DNA of 64,000 bases from the NCBI RefSeq assembly GCF_031085175.1, contig NZ_JAVHUY010000029.1, positions 1 through 64,000 on the forward strand, in the 5' to 3' direction. Origin of the DNA: Phytohabitans maris. GTDB taxonomy: Bacteria > Actinomycetota > Actinomycetes > Mycobacteriales > Micromonosporaceae. Shown piece by piece: positions 50,923-60,340 of the stretch (within the stretch, counting starts at the first letter, position 1; the number at the start of each line of letters is the position of its first letter). Below the pieces are notes generated by a model. It made no database searches and was not told where the DNA came from. It saw only the letters and a program-made list of their open reading frames with translations. Position numbers and translations under genes: made by a program.

Positions 50923-52440
50923 ATGCGCAAGCGACTCACCGAGCCCGCCGGTACCTGGCGAAGACTTCGCCGGCACCTGTGCGTCACCGCCCTGGTGGTG
51001 ACCCTCCCGATCGCCGGCCTCGCCGCCCCGGCGCGGGCCACCGCGGCGTCCGGCCACGACTGGACCGGGCGCGGCGGCGACAAGCCGAGGATCATCGTCA
51101 CGCAGGACGGCGAGGTGGACGACATGGACTCGTTCATCCGGTTCCTGTACTACGCCAACGAGTTCGACATCGAGGGCATCGTCTACTCCAGCTCGCGGTT
51201 CCACTGGGCCGGCGACGGCGCGTCGGTGCCGGCGTTCCGGTGGACCGGCACGGAGTGGGTCGACCACTACATCGACCTGTACGCCAAGCTCTACCCGAAC
51301 CTGCGCCGGCACGCCGACGGCTACCCCACGCCGGCGAAGCTGCGCTCGCTGTACAAGATCGGCAACATCGAGAACGTGAGCGAGATGGAGAAGGTGACCG
51401 AGGGCTCCGACTGGATCAGGAAGGTGATCCTGGACGACGAGCCCGGCCCGCTCTACGTCCAGGCGTGGGGCGGCCTGAACACCACCGCGCGCGCCCTCAA
51501 GTCGATCCAGGAGCAGTACGAGGGCTCCCGGTGGTGGCCGGCGATCCAGCGCAGGATCAGCCAGAAGGTGGTCATCTACAACATCCTCAACCAGGACGCC
51601 ACCCTGGCCGACTACATCAAGCCGAACTGGCCGGACCTGAAGATCATCGACAACCAGAGCCAGTTCTGGAGCTTCGCCTACCAGTGGAACCGGCGGGTGC
51701 CGGCCGACTACCAGTACGCGCTGAAGGCGCCGTACATGGAGGAGCACTTCCTCGCCGGCCACGGCGAGCTGCTCGAGCAGTACCGCACCTACCGGGACGG
51801 CAAGCCGACGCCCGGCGACGACCAGAACAACCGGTGGCGGCCGGACCAGAACCTCTCCTACGCCGTGCACGACTTCATCTCCGAAGGGGACTCGCCGGCG
51901 TACATGTACCTGTTCGACTTCAACGGGCTGCGCTCGTCGGAGGACCCTACGTACGGCGGCTGGGGCGGCCGGTTCGCGCCCAACGAGTCGGGCTGGATCG
52001 ACACGACCGACTTCAACCCGTTCACCGGTGTGGACGATCGCTCCTTCCCGCAGACCCGCTGGGTCGCCGACCTGCAGAACGACTTCGCCGCCCGCGCCGA
52101 CTGGGGCCTCACCCCGCGCTACCGGGACGCCAACCACAACCCGCGCGCCTCGGTCCGCGAAGGCCTCGACCTGCGGCTGAAGCCGGGCAAGCGGATCACC
52201 CTGCACGGCCACGGCACCGACCCGGACGGCGACCGGCTGACCTACCGGTGGTGGCAGTACACCGACGCTGACACCTATCCCGGCACGGTCACACTCGCGA
52301 ACGCCGGCACGCCCACCACCACCTTCACCGTCCCGGGCGACGCGACCGCCGGCGACACCATCCACCTCGTCCTCGAAGTCACCGACGACGGCAGCCCCGC
52401 CCTGAAGCACTACCAGCGCGTCATCGTCACCGTGCGGTAG
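50923..52440 (+). CDS. Secreted DUF1593 (nucleoside-hydrolase-like) protein
   Basis: A 505-residue secreted protein. The signal peptide is long with a basic start (MRKRLTEPAGTWRRLRRHL) and ends APARATA. The main domain (about 52-340) matches DUF1593 (PF07632), which has an inosine-uridine nucleoside hydrolase-like fold: RIIVTQDGEVDDMDSFIRFLYY with clustered aspartates, EGIVYSSSRFHW, GPLYVQAWGGLNTTARAL and VIYNILNQDATL. A C-terminal Ig-like domain (about 415-505) has GTDPDGDRLTYRWW. Members occur in carbohydrate-degrading loci, and one is linked to cellulose binding (Sde182). The substrate is unknown. AGAGG precedes ATG 50923. Confidence 0.88.
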   Translation: MRKRLTEPAGTWRRLRRHLCVTALVVTLPIAGLAAPARATAASGHDWTGRGGDKPRIIVTQDGEVDDMDSFIRFLYYANEFDIEGIVYSSSRFHWAGDGASVPAFRWTGTEWVDHYIDLYAKLYPNLRRHADGYPTPAKLRSLYKIGNIENVSEMEKVTEGSDWIRKVILDDEPGPLYVQAWGGLNTTARALKSIQEQYEGSRWWPAIQRRISQKVVIYNILNQDATLADYIKPNWPDLKIIDNQSQFWSFAYQWNRRVPADYQYALKAPYMEEHFLAGHGELLEQYRTYRDGKPTPGDDQNNRWRPDQNLSYAVHDFISEGDSPAYMYLFDFNGLRSSEDPTYGGWGGRFAPNESGWIDTTDFNPFTGVDDRSFPQTRWVADLQNDFAARADWGLTPRYRDANHNPRASVREGLDLRLKPGKRITLHGHGTDPDGDRLTYRWWQYTDADTYPGTVTLANAGTPTTTFTVPGDATAGDTIHLVLEVTDDGSPALKHYQRVIVTVR

Positions 52441-52459
52441 GCGCTGGATCGGGACCGGC

Positions 52460-52492
52460 CGGGGCGGGCGTCGCCGTGCGGCGCCCGCCCCG
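52460..52492. terminator. Bidirectional hairpin between convergent genes
   Basis: Perfect 11-bp arms CGGGGCGGGCG (52460-52470) and CGCCCGCCCCG (52482-52492) with an 11-base loop, between the DUF1593 gene and the convergent methyltransferase gene. Confidence 0.65.
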
Positions 52493-52531
52493 CGGACGTC
52501 CGGCGTGGCTACCGCAGCGGCCGCTGGACCG

Positions 52532-53575
52532 CTAGGGCCGCTCGGGTTTGCGGCCGATCACGGCACCGTTCGCCCCCGCCGCCTCGAACCAGACCGTGCG
52601 TACGTCTTGGAAGCCCAGGTCGCCCAGCCACGCGCTGTACTCGGCGGGCGTGTAGTTGCGGCCCTCGGTCTCGACCAGCATGTTGAGGCTCATCAGGGCC
52701 GCGGCCGCGGGGCCGGTCCGCTCGTCGTTGACCAGCAGCTCGGCGATGATCACCTGTCCGCCGCCGGGCAGTGCCGCCCAGCATTTGCCGAGGATCGCGC
52801 GGCAGCGGTCTTCCGCCCAGTCGTGCAGGATCATGGAGAGCAGGATCGTGTCGTACCCGCCGGGCAACGAGGGGTCGGCGAAGAAGTCGCCGGCCACCGT
52901 CTCGATCCGGTCCGCGAGGCCCGCTTCCTTGATCTTCCCGGCGGCGATGTCGGTGACCTTCGGCAGGTCGTAGACCGTCGCGGTCAGCTCGGGGTAGCGG
53001 TGGCACAGCTCGATGTCGAACGCCGCGGAGCCACCTCCGACATCGAGCAGCCTGCGCGCGCCGCTCAGATCGACGGCCTGGCCGAGCGTGCGGGCGGTGA
53101 ACGTCGAGAGCGAGTGCATCGCCTCCCAGAACACCGCGAGCAGCTGGGGATCCTCACCGTCGAAGAGCGAGCCTTGCCGGTCCGGATCCCAGGTGGTCGG
53201 GCGGTTCGTGCGGATCGCCTCGGCCAGCCTGCCCCACCCGGGATACAGCCGCTGGTCGAGCATCCGCACCCAGCCGCCGAAGTAGTCCGGCTTGCCGCGG
53301 ACCAGGAACCGCTCGGCGAGCGGGCTGTTGACGTAGCGGCTGCCGTTCTTTTCGAGCAGCCCGAGTGCGGCGCACCCGGTGAGCAGCATCTCCGCCGGTC
53401 GCTCCTGGATCGCGAGCGCCGCGGCAAGCCCTCCGGCCGTCGTACCGGCCGTGCCGGACAGGCGGGTGAACAGGTCGAGCTCATGGGCCGCGGCGAGCGT
53501 CTTGAAGGCCCAGAAGCCGGTCGTCAGCCGCATCAAGGGGGCGGGCGACAGTTCCCGATCGGCGTCCGCGGTCAT
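52532..53575 (-). CDS. SAM-dependent O-methyltransferase (acetylserotonin-methyltransferase-like)
   Basis: A 347-residue enzyme of the plant/actinomycete O-methyltransferase type (PF00891). The N-terminal dimerisation winged helix is at about 10-100 (GFWAFKTLAAAHELDLFTRL ... LLTGCAALGLLEKNGSRYVNSPLAERFLV). The SAM fold begins with RRLLDVGGGSAAFDIEL, followed by YDLPKV, VAGDFFADPSLPGGYDTILLSMILHDW with the usual His-Asp pair near the catalytic base, and GGQVIIAELL. Such enzymes methylate hydroxyls on aromatic or polyketide substrates. No biosynthetic genes are adjacent. The ATG at 53575 has GGAGG 5 bp upstream. Confidence 0.88.
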   Translation of the reverse strand: MTADADRELSPAPLMRLTTGFWAFKTLAAAHELDLFTRLSGTAGTTAGGLAAALAIQERPAEMLLTGCAALGLLEKNGSRYVNSPLAERFLVRGKPDYFGGWVRMLDQRLYPGWGRLAEAIRTNRPTTWDPDRQGSLFDGEDPQLLAVFWEAMHSLSTFTARTLGQAVDLSGARRLLDVGGGSAAFDIELCHRYPELTATVYDLPKVTDIAAGKIKEAGLADRIETVAGDFFADPSLPGGYDTILLSMILHDWAEDRCRAILGKCWAALPGGGQVIIAELLVNDERTGPAAAALMSLNMLVETEGRNYTPAEYSAWLGDLGFQDVRTVWFEAAGANGAVIGRKPERP

Positions 53576-53692
53576 GAGACCTCCAGGGTGTCGTCGTCGG
53601 TCATGGTGATCGGCTACCTGGACGACACTGGCGTCGCGTCCTACACGGCCGTCCATACACCGTTGCGTAGACCTCCCGGTGCGGAACGGGAG

Positions 53693-55276
53693 TCAGTCGA
53701 CGAGGTACACCGTGTCCTTGTGTGACAGGTGACCGCCGGTGAAGCAGAGCCGGTACGCGGGCGAGCGCGTGTCGGGGTGGACGCGGTAGAAGCGGCATTC
53801 GTCGGTGCCGGCCGGATCGGCGGGGGTGCCGTCCGGCCGCCGGGTGCCGCTGACCTGGTAGGCGGGCAGGTACTGCGCCACCGACGGCAGCGGGTCGCCG
53901 AGGCGCAGCTGCTGGTACACGTCCTGGTTGAGCACGGAGCGGTACCGGTCGTCGGTGTCCAACGTGAACGCGAGCACCAGCACGGCGGCCGCGGCCACCG
54001 GCACCCAGATCGCGTCGATGACGGTACGCCGCACCTTGCGCCGGGCCAGGGCGAGCTCGCGCCGCGAGGTCCCGGTGCCCCGCGGCGGGGTGGTGGCCGC
54101 GCCGGCGCTTCGCGGGAGCCGGGCGGTCACCGCGAAGCCTCCGTCCAGCGGCTCGGTGCGCAGTGTGCCGCCGGCCAGCCTGACCCGCTCGTGCAGGCCC
54201 AGCAGGCCGTGGCCGTCCTGGGGCGGGGATGCCGGTGGCGCCGGCGGCGGCTCGTTGACGACACTGACCACGGCGTCGGCGCCGTCCCGGTGCAGCGTCA
54301 CCGTGACCTTCGCACCCGGCGCGTGCTTGGTCGCGTTGGTCAGCGCCTCCTGGACGACGCGGTAGACGGCCCGGTCCGTCATCGGCGTGAGCGGCGCCGA
54401 GCCCGGCGGGGAGAGCTCGCCGACCAGGATCACCGGCATCCCGGCGGCCGCCGCCCGGTTGACCAGCGACCGTACCGTGTCGTCGGCCGGCACCAGGGAT
54501 GGGCTCTCGCCGTCTTCGCGCAGCACGCCGACGACGTCGCGCAGCCGTTGCGTGGCCGCGGCGGCGGCCCGTCGCAGCTCCGCGGCGGCCTGCCGGCCCC
54601 GCGGCCCGACGTCGGGGGCCACCTGGAGTGCGGCGGCCCGTAGCGCGATCATGCTCAGCTCGTGGCCGAGCGAGTCGTGCATGTCCCGGGCGATCCGCGA
54701 ACGCTCGCGCAGCCGCACGCGGTCGCCGGCGAGCTCCTGCTCCCGTTCGAGCCGCTCGGCGAGCTCCCAGCCGGTGCTGACGAGCTCGGCGTGCTGGCGC
54801 GCGTAGCGGCCGGCCATCCAGGGCAGGACGAGCGTGACGAGGACGTTCGTGACGAGCCCGAACCAGTCCGACATCGTGGCGCCCGGGATGACCGGCACGA
54901 GCAGCAGGCCGACCGCGCACGCCGCCGTGAAGAGCAGCATCGGCGCCCGCCGCCCGGCGCGGCGGCGGCCCAGCAGGTAGGCCAGCAGCACGTGGGCGAC
55001 CATGAAGTTGGCGCTGAGGAGCTCGGGCGTGGCCGCCAGCCCCAGCGCCACCGGCACCGCGGCCGCGACCACCGGCGCGCGGCGGGATACGAGCACCGCG
55101 AACGCCAGCAGCGGTACGGCGGCGATCCGCACCCACAGCAGCGGCACCGCGGACAACCCCGCCGCTGCCGCGTCGTCGTCCGGGATGAGCAGTGGGGCCG
55201 TGATCACGAGCCAGAGCAGCAGGTCGGCCGCCCACCGGCTGCTCAGGATCCGGTCCAGCCGCGCCACGAACCTCAC
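53693..55276 (-). CDS. Sensor histidine kinase (HisKA_3 type) with an extra C-terminal membrane/extracytoplasmic tail
   Basis: About 527 residues. The N-terminal half has several hydrophobic segments, then a coiled region leads to the phospho-acceptor RSRIARDMHDSLGHELSMI and a HATPase domain (VQEALTNATKHAPGAKVTV; GHGLLGLHERVRLAGG). Unusually, after the kinase core comes RRELALARRKVRRTV, another membrane segment (AIWVPVAAAAVLVLAFTL) and about 90 extracytoplasmic residues with paired cysteines (ECRFYRVHPDT ... YRLCF). The tail may sense or be a separate fused domain. The start is uncertain (GTG 55276 chosen; frame open to 55351). It is divergent from a MacB-type permease and pairs with the response regulator at 57895-58557. 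Confidence 0.85.
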   Translation of the reverse strand: MRFVARLDRILSSRWAADLLLWLVITAPLLIPDDDAAAAGLSAVPLLWVRIAAVPLLAFAVLVSRRAPVVAAAVPVALGLAATPELLSANFMVAHVLLAYLLGRRRAGRRAPMLLFTAACAVGLLLVPVIPGATMSDWFGLVTNVLVTLVLPWMAGRYARQHAELVSTGWELAERLEREQELAGDRVRLRERSRIARDMHDSLGHELSMIALRAAALQVAPDVGPRGRQAAAELRRAAAAATQRLRDVVGVLREDGESPSLVPADDTVRSLVNRAAAAGMPVILVGELSPPGSAPLTPMTDRAVYRVVQEALTNATKHAPGAKVTVTLHRDGADAVVSVVNEPPPAPPASPPQDGHGLLGLHERVRLAGGTLRTEPLDGGFAVTARLPRSAGAATTPPRGTGTSRRELALARRKVRRTVIDAIWVPVAAAAVLVLAFTLDTDDRYRSVLNQDVYQQLRLGDPLPSVAQYLPAYQVSGTRRPDGTPADPAGTDECRFYRVHPDTRSPAYRLCFTGGHLSHKDTVYLVD

Positions 55277-55377
55277 GCTACGTGTCCCGGGCGGCCGCGA
55301 CACCTCTCGAAGGTTAGTAGTGGTCGCTGACGTTCGGGAGCAGCCGCGCACCCGCCGCCGTTCCTAGGTTCGTCGGC

Positions 55378-57894
55378 GTGAAGACCGGTGTGTTCCGCGC
55401 TGCCATGCGCGACGTCCTCGCGCACAAGGCCCGGCTGGCGATGACCATGCTCGCCGTGCTGCTCGGCACCGCCTTCGTCGGCGGCACCCTGGTCTTCACC
55501 GACACGCTGTCCGACGCGTACCTCGACAGCGCGCAGAAGAGCTTCACCGGCGTCGACGTGCAGCTGCGGGCGCAGCGGCGGGCCGGCCACGACACGGCGC
55601 GGCTGGTCGACGAGCGGCTGCTCGACCGGGCCCGGGCGCTGCCCGGCGCCGCCTCCGCCCGCGGGGTGGTCTCCGGCTTCACCGCGCTGGCCGGCAAGGA
55701 CGGCGAGATGCTCGGCGACGGCTGGGCCACGGTCGGCGCCAACCGCGGCGACGAGGACCGCCGCTATCCGATGGCCGAGGGCCGGGCGCCCCGGGCCGCG
55801 GGCGAGGTCGCCATCGACGCCAAGACGGCCGAACGCGCCGGCTACGCGGTCGGCGACACGGTGCGGCTGTCGGTCAGCGGACCCGTCCTCGAAGAGCGGG
55901 TCACCGGCATCTTCCACACCGACGACGGCAGCGTCGCCGCCGGCGGTACGCTCACGTTCTTCGACACCCGGACCGCCCAGGCTCTGTTCGCCGAGCCGGG
56001 GCGCTACAACCTGATCGAGCTGACCGCGAAGCCGGGCACCTCCGCCGAGGAGCTGCGGCGCCAGGCGCAGGGCATCGTGCCGCCCGGGACGGAGGCGCTC
56101 ACCGGCGCCCGGCTCGCCGCCGAGCAGGCCGACTCGAACGCGGTGAGCGTCCGGAGCCTCAGCCCGGTGCTGCTCGCCTGCGCCGGCATCGCCCTCTTCG
56201 TCGGCAGCTTCCTCATCGTCAACACGTTCACCATGCTCGTCGCCCAGCGGACCAGGCAGCTGGCGCTGCTACGCGCCGTCGGTGCCAGCCGCCGCCAGCT
56301 GACCGGCTCGGTGCTGGCCGAGGCCGCGGTGGTCGGCCTTGCCGCCACCCTGGCCGGCCTGGTGACCGGGACCGGCGCCGGTGCCGGGGTACGCGCGCTG
56401 CTGTCGGTCACCGGCGACACGATGCCCGACGGTCCGCTGGTCGTCGCTCCCCGGACGGTCGCGATCTGCCTGGCCCTCGGTGTGGGTGTCACGCTGCTCG
56501 CCGCCTGGCTGCCGGCCCGCCGCGCCGCCAAGATCCCGCCGGTGGCCGCGATGAGCGCCGTGCACGCGCCGCGGACCACCCGATCGCTGGTGGTTCGCGA
56601 CACCGCCGGCGGGCTCTTGGCCGCGGGCGGGGCCGCGCTGGTGATCGCCGCGACGGCGATGACCGACGGCCGGCTCCCGCTGGCCCTGGGCGCCGTGCTG
56701 TTGCTGGTCGGCGTCATCGCGCTGACGCCGCTGCTGTCCCGGCCGCTGATCGCCGCCGCGCGGCCGGCGCTGCGCCGGTTCGGCATCAGCGGCACGCTGG
56801 CCGGGCAGAACGCGGTGCGGAACCCGCGCCGCACCGCCGCCACCGCGTCCGCGCTGACCATCGGCCTCACCCTGATCACCGCTCTGACCGTCACCGGGGC
56901 CAGTGCGGACAAGGCCGTCCGCGAACTCGCCGGCGCCGGCGTCTACCGCGCCGACTACTACGTCTCCATGGCCAACTCCGGCCCGCTCGCGCCGCGGACC
57001 GAGAAGACGCTGGACGACCTGGACGAGGTCGTCGCCACCTCTCCCCGGCGCGAGATCCCGGCCCTGGTCGCGGGAACGGAGCAGATCGTGGTCGGCTTCC
57101 GCACGGCGGTCATCGACCAGCTGCTCGAGTTCGACTTCACCGAGGGCGGCTTCGCGCCGGGCGACACGGTCGTCGTCGACGAGGAGACCGCCACCGCCAA
57201 CGGCTGGCGGCTCGGCGACACCGTCGAGGTCACCTGGCCGGACGGCGCCCGCGGCGCCCTGGCGCTCAGCGGCTTCTACCGCAGCGCCTTCGACGACGGC
57301 TACAAGGTCGACGTCTCCGTGCTGGACCCGCATCTCGACCGCCCGACCGCCCCGGAGATCCTCGTCCGGACCGCCGACGGCACGAGCGAGGCGACGAAGC
57401 GCACGCTACGGGCGGCGCTCGGCGACAGTCCGGCGATCCGGGTCCAGGACCGGCAGGAGGTCGCCGACGGCATCACCGGCTCGATCGCCCTCGTGCTGAA
57501 CATCCTCTACGGGATGCTCGCGCTCGCCGTCGTCGTCGCGGTCCTCGGCGTCGTCAACACGCTCGCCATGTCCGTGCACGAACGCGTGCGGGAGATCGGC
57601 CTGCTCCGCGCCGTCGGCCTGGACCGCCGTGGTGTCAGGCGCATGGTCCGCCTGGAGTCGCTGGTCATCTCCCTCTTCGGCGGGCTGCTCGGCATCGGGC
57701 TCGGTGTCTTCCTCGGCTGGGGGATCGGCGAGATCGTCGCCGCGATCGGCATCGACACCTGGACTCTCGTGCTGCCCTGGGGCCGTCTGGCGCTCTTCGT
57801 CGCCGTGTCCGCGCTCGTCGGCCTCGTCGCCGCGCTCTGGCCCGCCCGCCGCGCGGCGCGGACCGACGTGCTGACCGCGATCAGCGCCGAGTAG
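55378..57894 (+). CDS. FtsX/MacB-type ABC transporter permease (two-domain)
   Basis: An 838-residue permease. It has the duplicated MacB_PCD-FtsX layout: first helix near residues 18-37, a large extracytoplasmic domain, FtsX domain 1 (LLACAGIALFVGSFLIVNTFTMLVAQRTRQLALLRAVGASRRQ), mid helices, a second periplasmic-type domain, then FtsX domain 2 (VVVAVLGVVNTLAMSVHERVREIGLLRAVGLDRRGVRRMV). Such permeases export lipoproteins, peptides or antibiotics with a separate ATPase; none is adjacent here. The GTG at 55378 has no ribosome site, but TAGGTT lies 8 bp before it, which fits a leaderless transcript. Its stop directly abuts the stop of the response regulator. Confidence 0.9.
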   Translation: MKTGVFRAAMRDVLAHKARLAMTMLAVLLGTAFVGGTLVFTDTLSDAYLDSAQKSFTGVDVQLRAQRRAGHDTARLVDERLLDRARALPGAASARGVVSGFTALAGKDGEMLGDGWATVGANRGDEDRRYPMAEGRAPRAAGEVAIDAKTAERAGYAVGDTVRLSVSGPVLEERVTGIFHTDDGSVAAGGTLTFFDTRTAQALFAEPGRYNLIELTAKPGTSAEELRRQAQGIVPPGTEALTGARLAAEQADSNAVSVRSLSPVLLACAGIALFVGSFLIVNTFTMLVAQRTRQLALLRAVGASRRQLTGSVLAEAAVVGLAATLAGLVTGTGAGAGVRALLSVTGDTMPDGPLVVAPRTVAICLALGVGVTLLAAWLPARRAAKIPPVAAMSAVHAPRTTRSLVVRDTAGGLLAAGGAALVIAATAMTDGRLPLALGAVLLLVGVIALTPLLSRPLIAAARPALRRFGISGTLAGQNAVRNPRRTAATASALTIGLTLITALTVTGASADKAVRELAGAGVYRADYYVSMANSGPLAPRTEKTLDDLDEVVATSPRREIPALVAGTEQIVVGFRTAVIDQLLEFDFTEGGFAPGDTVVVDEETATANGWRLGDTVEVTWPDGARGALALSGFYRSAFDDGYKVDVSVLDPHLDRPTAPEILVRTADGTSEATKRTLRAALGDSPAIRVQDRQEVADGITGSIALVLNILYGMLALAVVVAVLGVVNTLAMSVHERVREIGLLRAVGLDRRGVRRMVRLESLVISLFGGLLGIGLGVFLGWGIGEIVAAIGIDTWTLVLPWGRLALFVAVSALVGLVAALWPARRAARTDVLTAISAE

Positions 57895-58557
57895 CTATCC
57901 GTCCGCGTCGTCGACGAGCCCCGCCTGGTACGCCAGCACCGCGGCCTGCACCCGGTTTCTCAGCTCCAGCCGGCTCAGCATCGCGCTCACGTACACCTTC
58001 ACCGTGCCCTCCACCAGGAACAGGCGCTCGGCGATCTCCGCGTTGGACAGGCCGGCGCCGACCAGGGCGAGCACGTCCCGCTCCCGTGGGGTCAGCGTCG
58101 CGGCCCGCTCCCGGGCCGCCGCCTCGCGGGTCATCACGCCACCGCTCAGCCGCCGGATCACGTGGTGGGCGACCTGCGGTGACAGGAACGCGGCACCCCC
58201 GTGCACGGCCCGCACCGCGGCCATCAGCTCGTAGGGATCGCCCGACTTGAGCAGGAAGCCGCTCGCCCCGCTGTCCAGGGCACCGGCGATGTACTCCTCC
58301 TCGGAGAAGGTCGTGAGCATCACCACCGAGACCTCGGGGACCGCCCGGCGAAACTCCGCCGCCGCGGCCAACCCGTCGAGCACCGGCATCCGGACGTCCA
58401 GCAGCGCCACGTCCGGCCGGCGGGCCCGGGCTAGCTCGATCGCCTCCCGCCCGTCGCCGGCCTCGGCCACCACCTCGATGTCCGGCGCGGCGGCCAGGAT
58501 CGCCTTCACCCCGGCCCGGACGATCACCTCGTCATCGGCGAGCAGGACCCGGATCAC
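57895..58557 (-). CDS. NarL/LuxR-family response regulator
   Basis: A 220-residue two-component regulator. The receiver domain (residues 1-120) has LLADDE, the phospho-Asp in VALLDVRMPVLDG (about residue 52), LTTFSEEEY and LLKSG with the conserved Lys. The LuxR-type HTH is at the C-terminus (LTPRERDVLALVGAGLSNAEIAERLFLVEGTVKVYVSAMLSRL). It is the natural partner of the histidine kinase at 53693-55276 although the permease gene lies between them. GTG 58557 is chosen; TACGGT a few bases upstream suggests a leaderless start. A TTG at 58563 is the alternative. Confidence 0.92.
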   Translation of the reverse strand: MIRVLLADDEVIVRAGVKAILAAAPDIEVVAEAGDGREAIELARARRPDVALLDVRMPVLDGLAAAAEFRRAVPEVSVVMLTTFSEEEYIAGALDSGASGFLLKSGDPYELMAAVRAVHGGAAFLSPQVAHHVIRRLSGGVMTREAAARERAATLTPRERDVLALVGAGLSNAEIAERLFLVEGTVKVYVSAMLSRLELRNRVQAAVLAYQAGLVDDADG

Positions 58558-58741
58558 TCCCAAACCGTATCCCGAGTGGCGGGTCGACCGGACCGCGCGC
58601 CCGGCCGCGAAATCCGTGTGTCGCGGCGCCTGGGTACGATGTCGCCGAGCACATTCGGGACATTGGCGTCGCGAGGGTACGTCCGAGGATCAATATCGGC
58701 TTAGGTGAGCAAACGCCTCCTCATGTCAGGGGATCACGGTA

Positions 58742-60340
58742 GTGCCGGACGAGGGTGACGACACCGCACAGGGGCCATCCGGTACGGCGGGCGGGGTGCG
58801 CCTCGCCGGGCGTTTCCGGGTGGCGAACGGCCAACCGGTCCGGGAGGGGCGCGGCGAGGTCCTCTACGCCGACGACGAGAAGCTGGGCCGGCAGGTCGTC
58901 CTCAAGCGGACCAGCCGGGGTGAGGCGCGGGCCTGCGCGCGGGTACGGCACCGCCACATCGTCACCGTCTACGATGTACTGGAGATCGACGACGGGGCAT
59001 ACCGCGGGGTCTGGCTGGTCATGGAGCGACTGCCCGGCGGCAGCCTGTCCGGCCAGCGGTTCGGCGTCCAGCAGGCGGCCAGGATCGGTGAGCAGCTCGC
59101 CGATGCGCTGGTCGCCCTGCACAGCGCCGGTCTGGTCCACTGTGATGTGAAGCCGGCCAACGTGGTCCGTGACCGGGACGGCACGGTGAAGCTGGCCGAT
59201 TTCGACGCCGCGCAGCGGATCGGTGGGATGGACACGATCTCCCCCGATGTCCCGATCGCGTACACCACCAACTACGCCGCGCCGGAGCTGATCAATGGCT
59301 TGCCGGTGGCCGCGTGCGACGTGTTCTCCCTCGGTGCCACGGTGCACGCCCTGGTCACCGGCGTGCCGCCGCGCCCGTGGGCGGATGCGAATCCCGACGG
59401 TGCCGGGATGGCCGGCCTGGCCGCCCGCCCCGACGGTATCCAGATCCACGACGCGGCCGGCCCGCTGCGCCCGATACTGGAAAAGCTACTCAAAGCCGCG
59501 CGGCAGGACCGCCCGACCGCCGAAGAGGCCAGGCGGATGCTCGCCGAGTTCGCGCAGACCTCGGGCGCACTCCCTCTGCCGGCGCCGGCACCGCCGCCGG
59601 CCGATGGACCGGACGCGGGCAGCCCGCCGGCTTCCGCCCCACGATCGCCCGCGCCGGTCGGCGAGGCCGTCACGCCCCTGTCGCCGGCCCAGGCCGGCGA
59701 GATGTCGACGGTCCGCCGACGGGGGCGTGGGCGGGCGCTCACCGCCATCGCGGCCGCTATGGCGGTCGCGCTGATCGTCGGTATCCTCGCGTGGCCCGAA
59801 AAGGGCGATGAATCCGGCGCCGGCCCACCGGCCGCGACGCCCAGTCACACCGCGAACGCCAGGCCGGAGGCGAGCCGGACCGCGCCGCCGACGCGCACGG
59901 CTACGGCACCGACGGCGACCCCGCGGGCGGCCGGGGCGGTGGGCCAGAACGGCGGACCGGCGAGCAGCCGGGCGGTGCCCGCGCAGGGCGGAAGCACCCG
60001 GTCCGGCTCGGGCCAGGGCTCGGGTACCCCGGTTGGGCCCCGAATCGAGGTCTCCGTCGGGCCGCGGACCTCCGCCGACGGCTGCTCGGGAAACTGCTTC
60101 TTCGTCGAGTTCCTCGCCACCGGGCTCAAGCCCGACACGGACTACCACTTCGAACCGTGGTCCGACACCTGGGGCCAGGCGAACCCCGGCGTGACCTTGA
60201 ACTCCGGCGGCGACGGCAGGATCCATTCCGACGACCGCTTCCCGTTCGACGGCGACAACCACCGGGTGTGGGTGATCGGGGAGTCCAAGGACGGCGGCGA
60301 CCCGTTCAGGTCCAACACGATCACCTGGCCGAGCGACTAG
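58742..60340 (+). CDS. Serine/threonine protein kinase with transmembrane segment and extracytoplasmic domain
   Basis: A 532-residue PknB-type receptor kinase. The N-terminal kinase domain (about 20-275) has the Lys of VVLKRTS (K55), EARACARVRH, the catalytic loop HCDVKPANVV (D135, HCD instead of HRD), LADFDAA (D153, DFD instead of DFG) and YAAPEL. The glycine-rich loop is not recognisable. A Pro-rich linker and one membrane segment (ALTAIAAAMAVALIVGILAWP, about 341-361) lead to a Ser/Thr/Pro-rich stretch and a small outer domain with a CSGNC disulfide and YHFEPWSDTWGQ. It probably senses the envelope. GTG 58742 has a weak GGGG ribosome site. It faces the FHA gene. Confidence 0.88.
   Translation: MPDEGDDTAQGPSGTAGGVRLAGRFRVANGQPVREGRGEVLYADDEKLGRQVVLKRTSRGEARACARVRHRHIVTVYDVLEIDDGAYRGVWLVMERLPGGSLSGQRFGVQQAARIGEQLADALVALHSAGLVHCDVKPANVVRDRDGTVKLADFDAAQRIGGMDTISPDVPIAYTTNYAAPELINGLPVAACDVFSLGATVHALVTGVPPRPWADANPDGAGMAGLAARPDGIQIHDAAGPLRPILEKLLKAARQDRPTAEEARRMLAEFAQTSGALPLPAPAPPPADGPDAGSPPASAPRSPAPVGEAVTPLSPAQAGEMSTVRRRGRGRALTAIAAAMAVALIVGILAWPEKGDESGAGPPAATPSHTANARPEASRTAPPTRTATAPTATPRAAGAVGQNGGPASSRAVPAQGGSTRSGSGQGSGTPVGPRIEVSVGPRTSADGCSGNCFFVEFLATGLKPDTDYHFEPWSDTWGQANPGVTLNSGGDGRIHSDDRFPFDGDNHRVWVIGESKDGGDPFRSNTITWPSD

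Noticed and set aside
52532-53575. O-methyltransferase as part of a natural-product cluster with the monooxygenases
   Set aside because: It is separated from them by a secreted DUF1593 gene in its own context and a terminator; no core enzyme is present.
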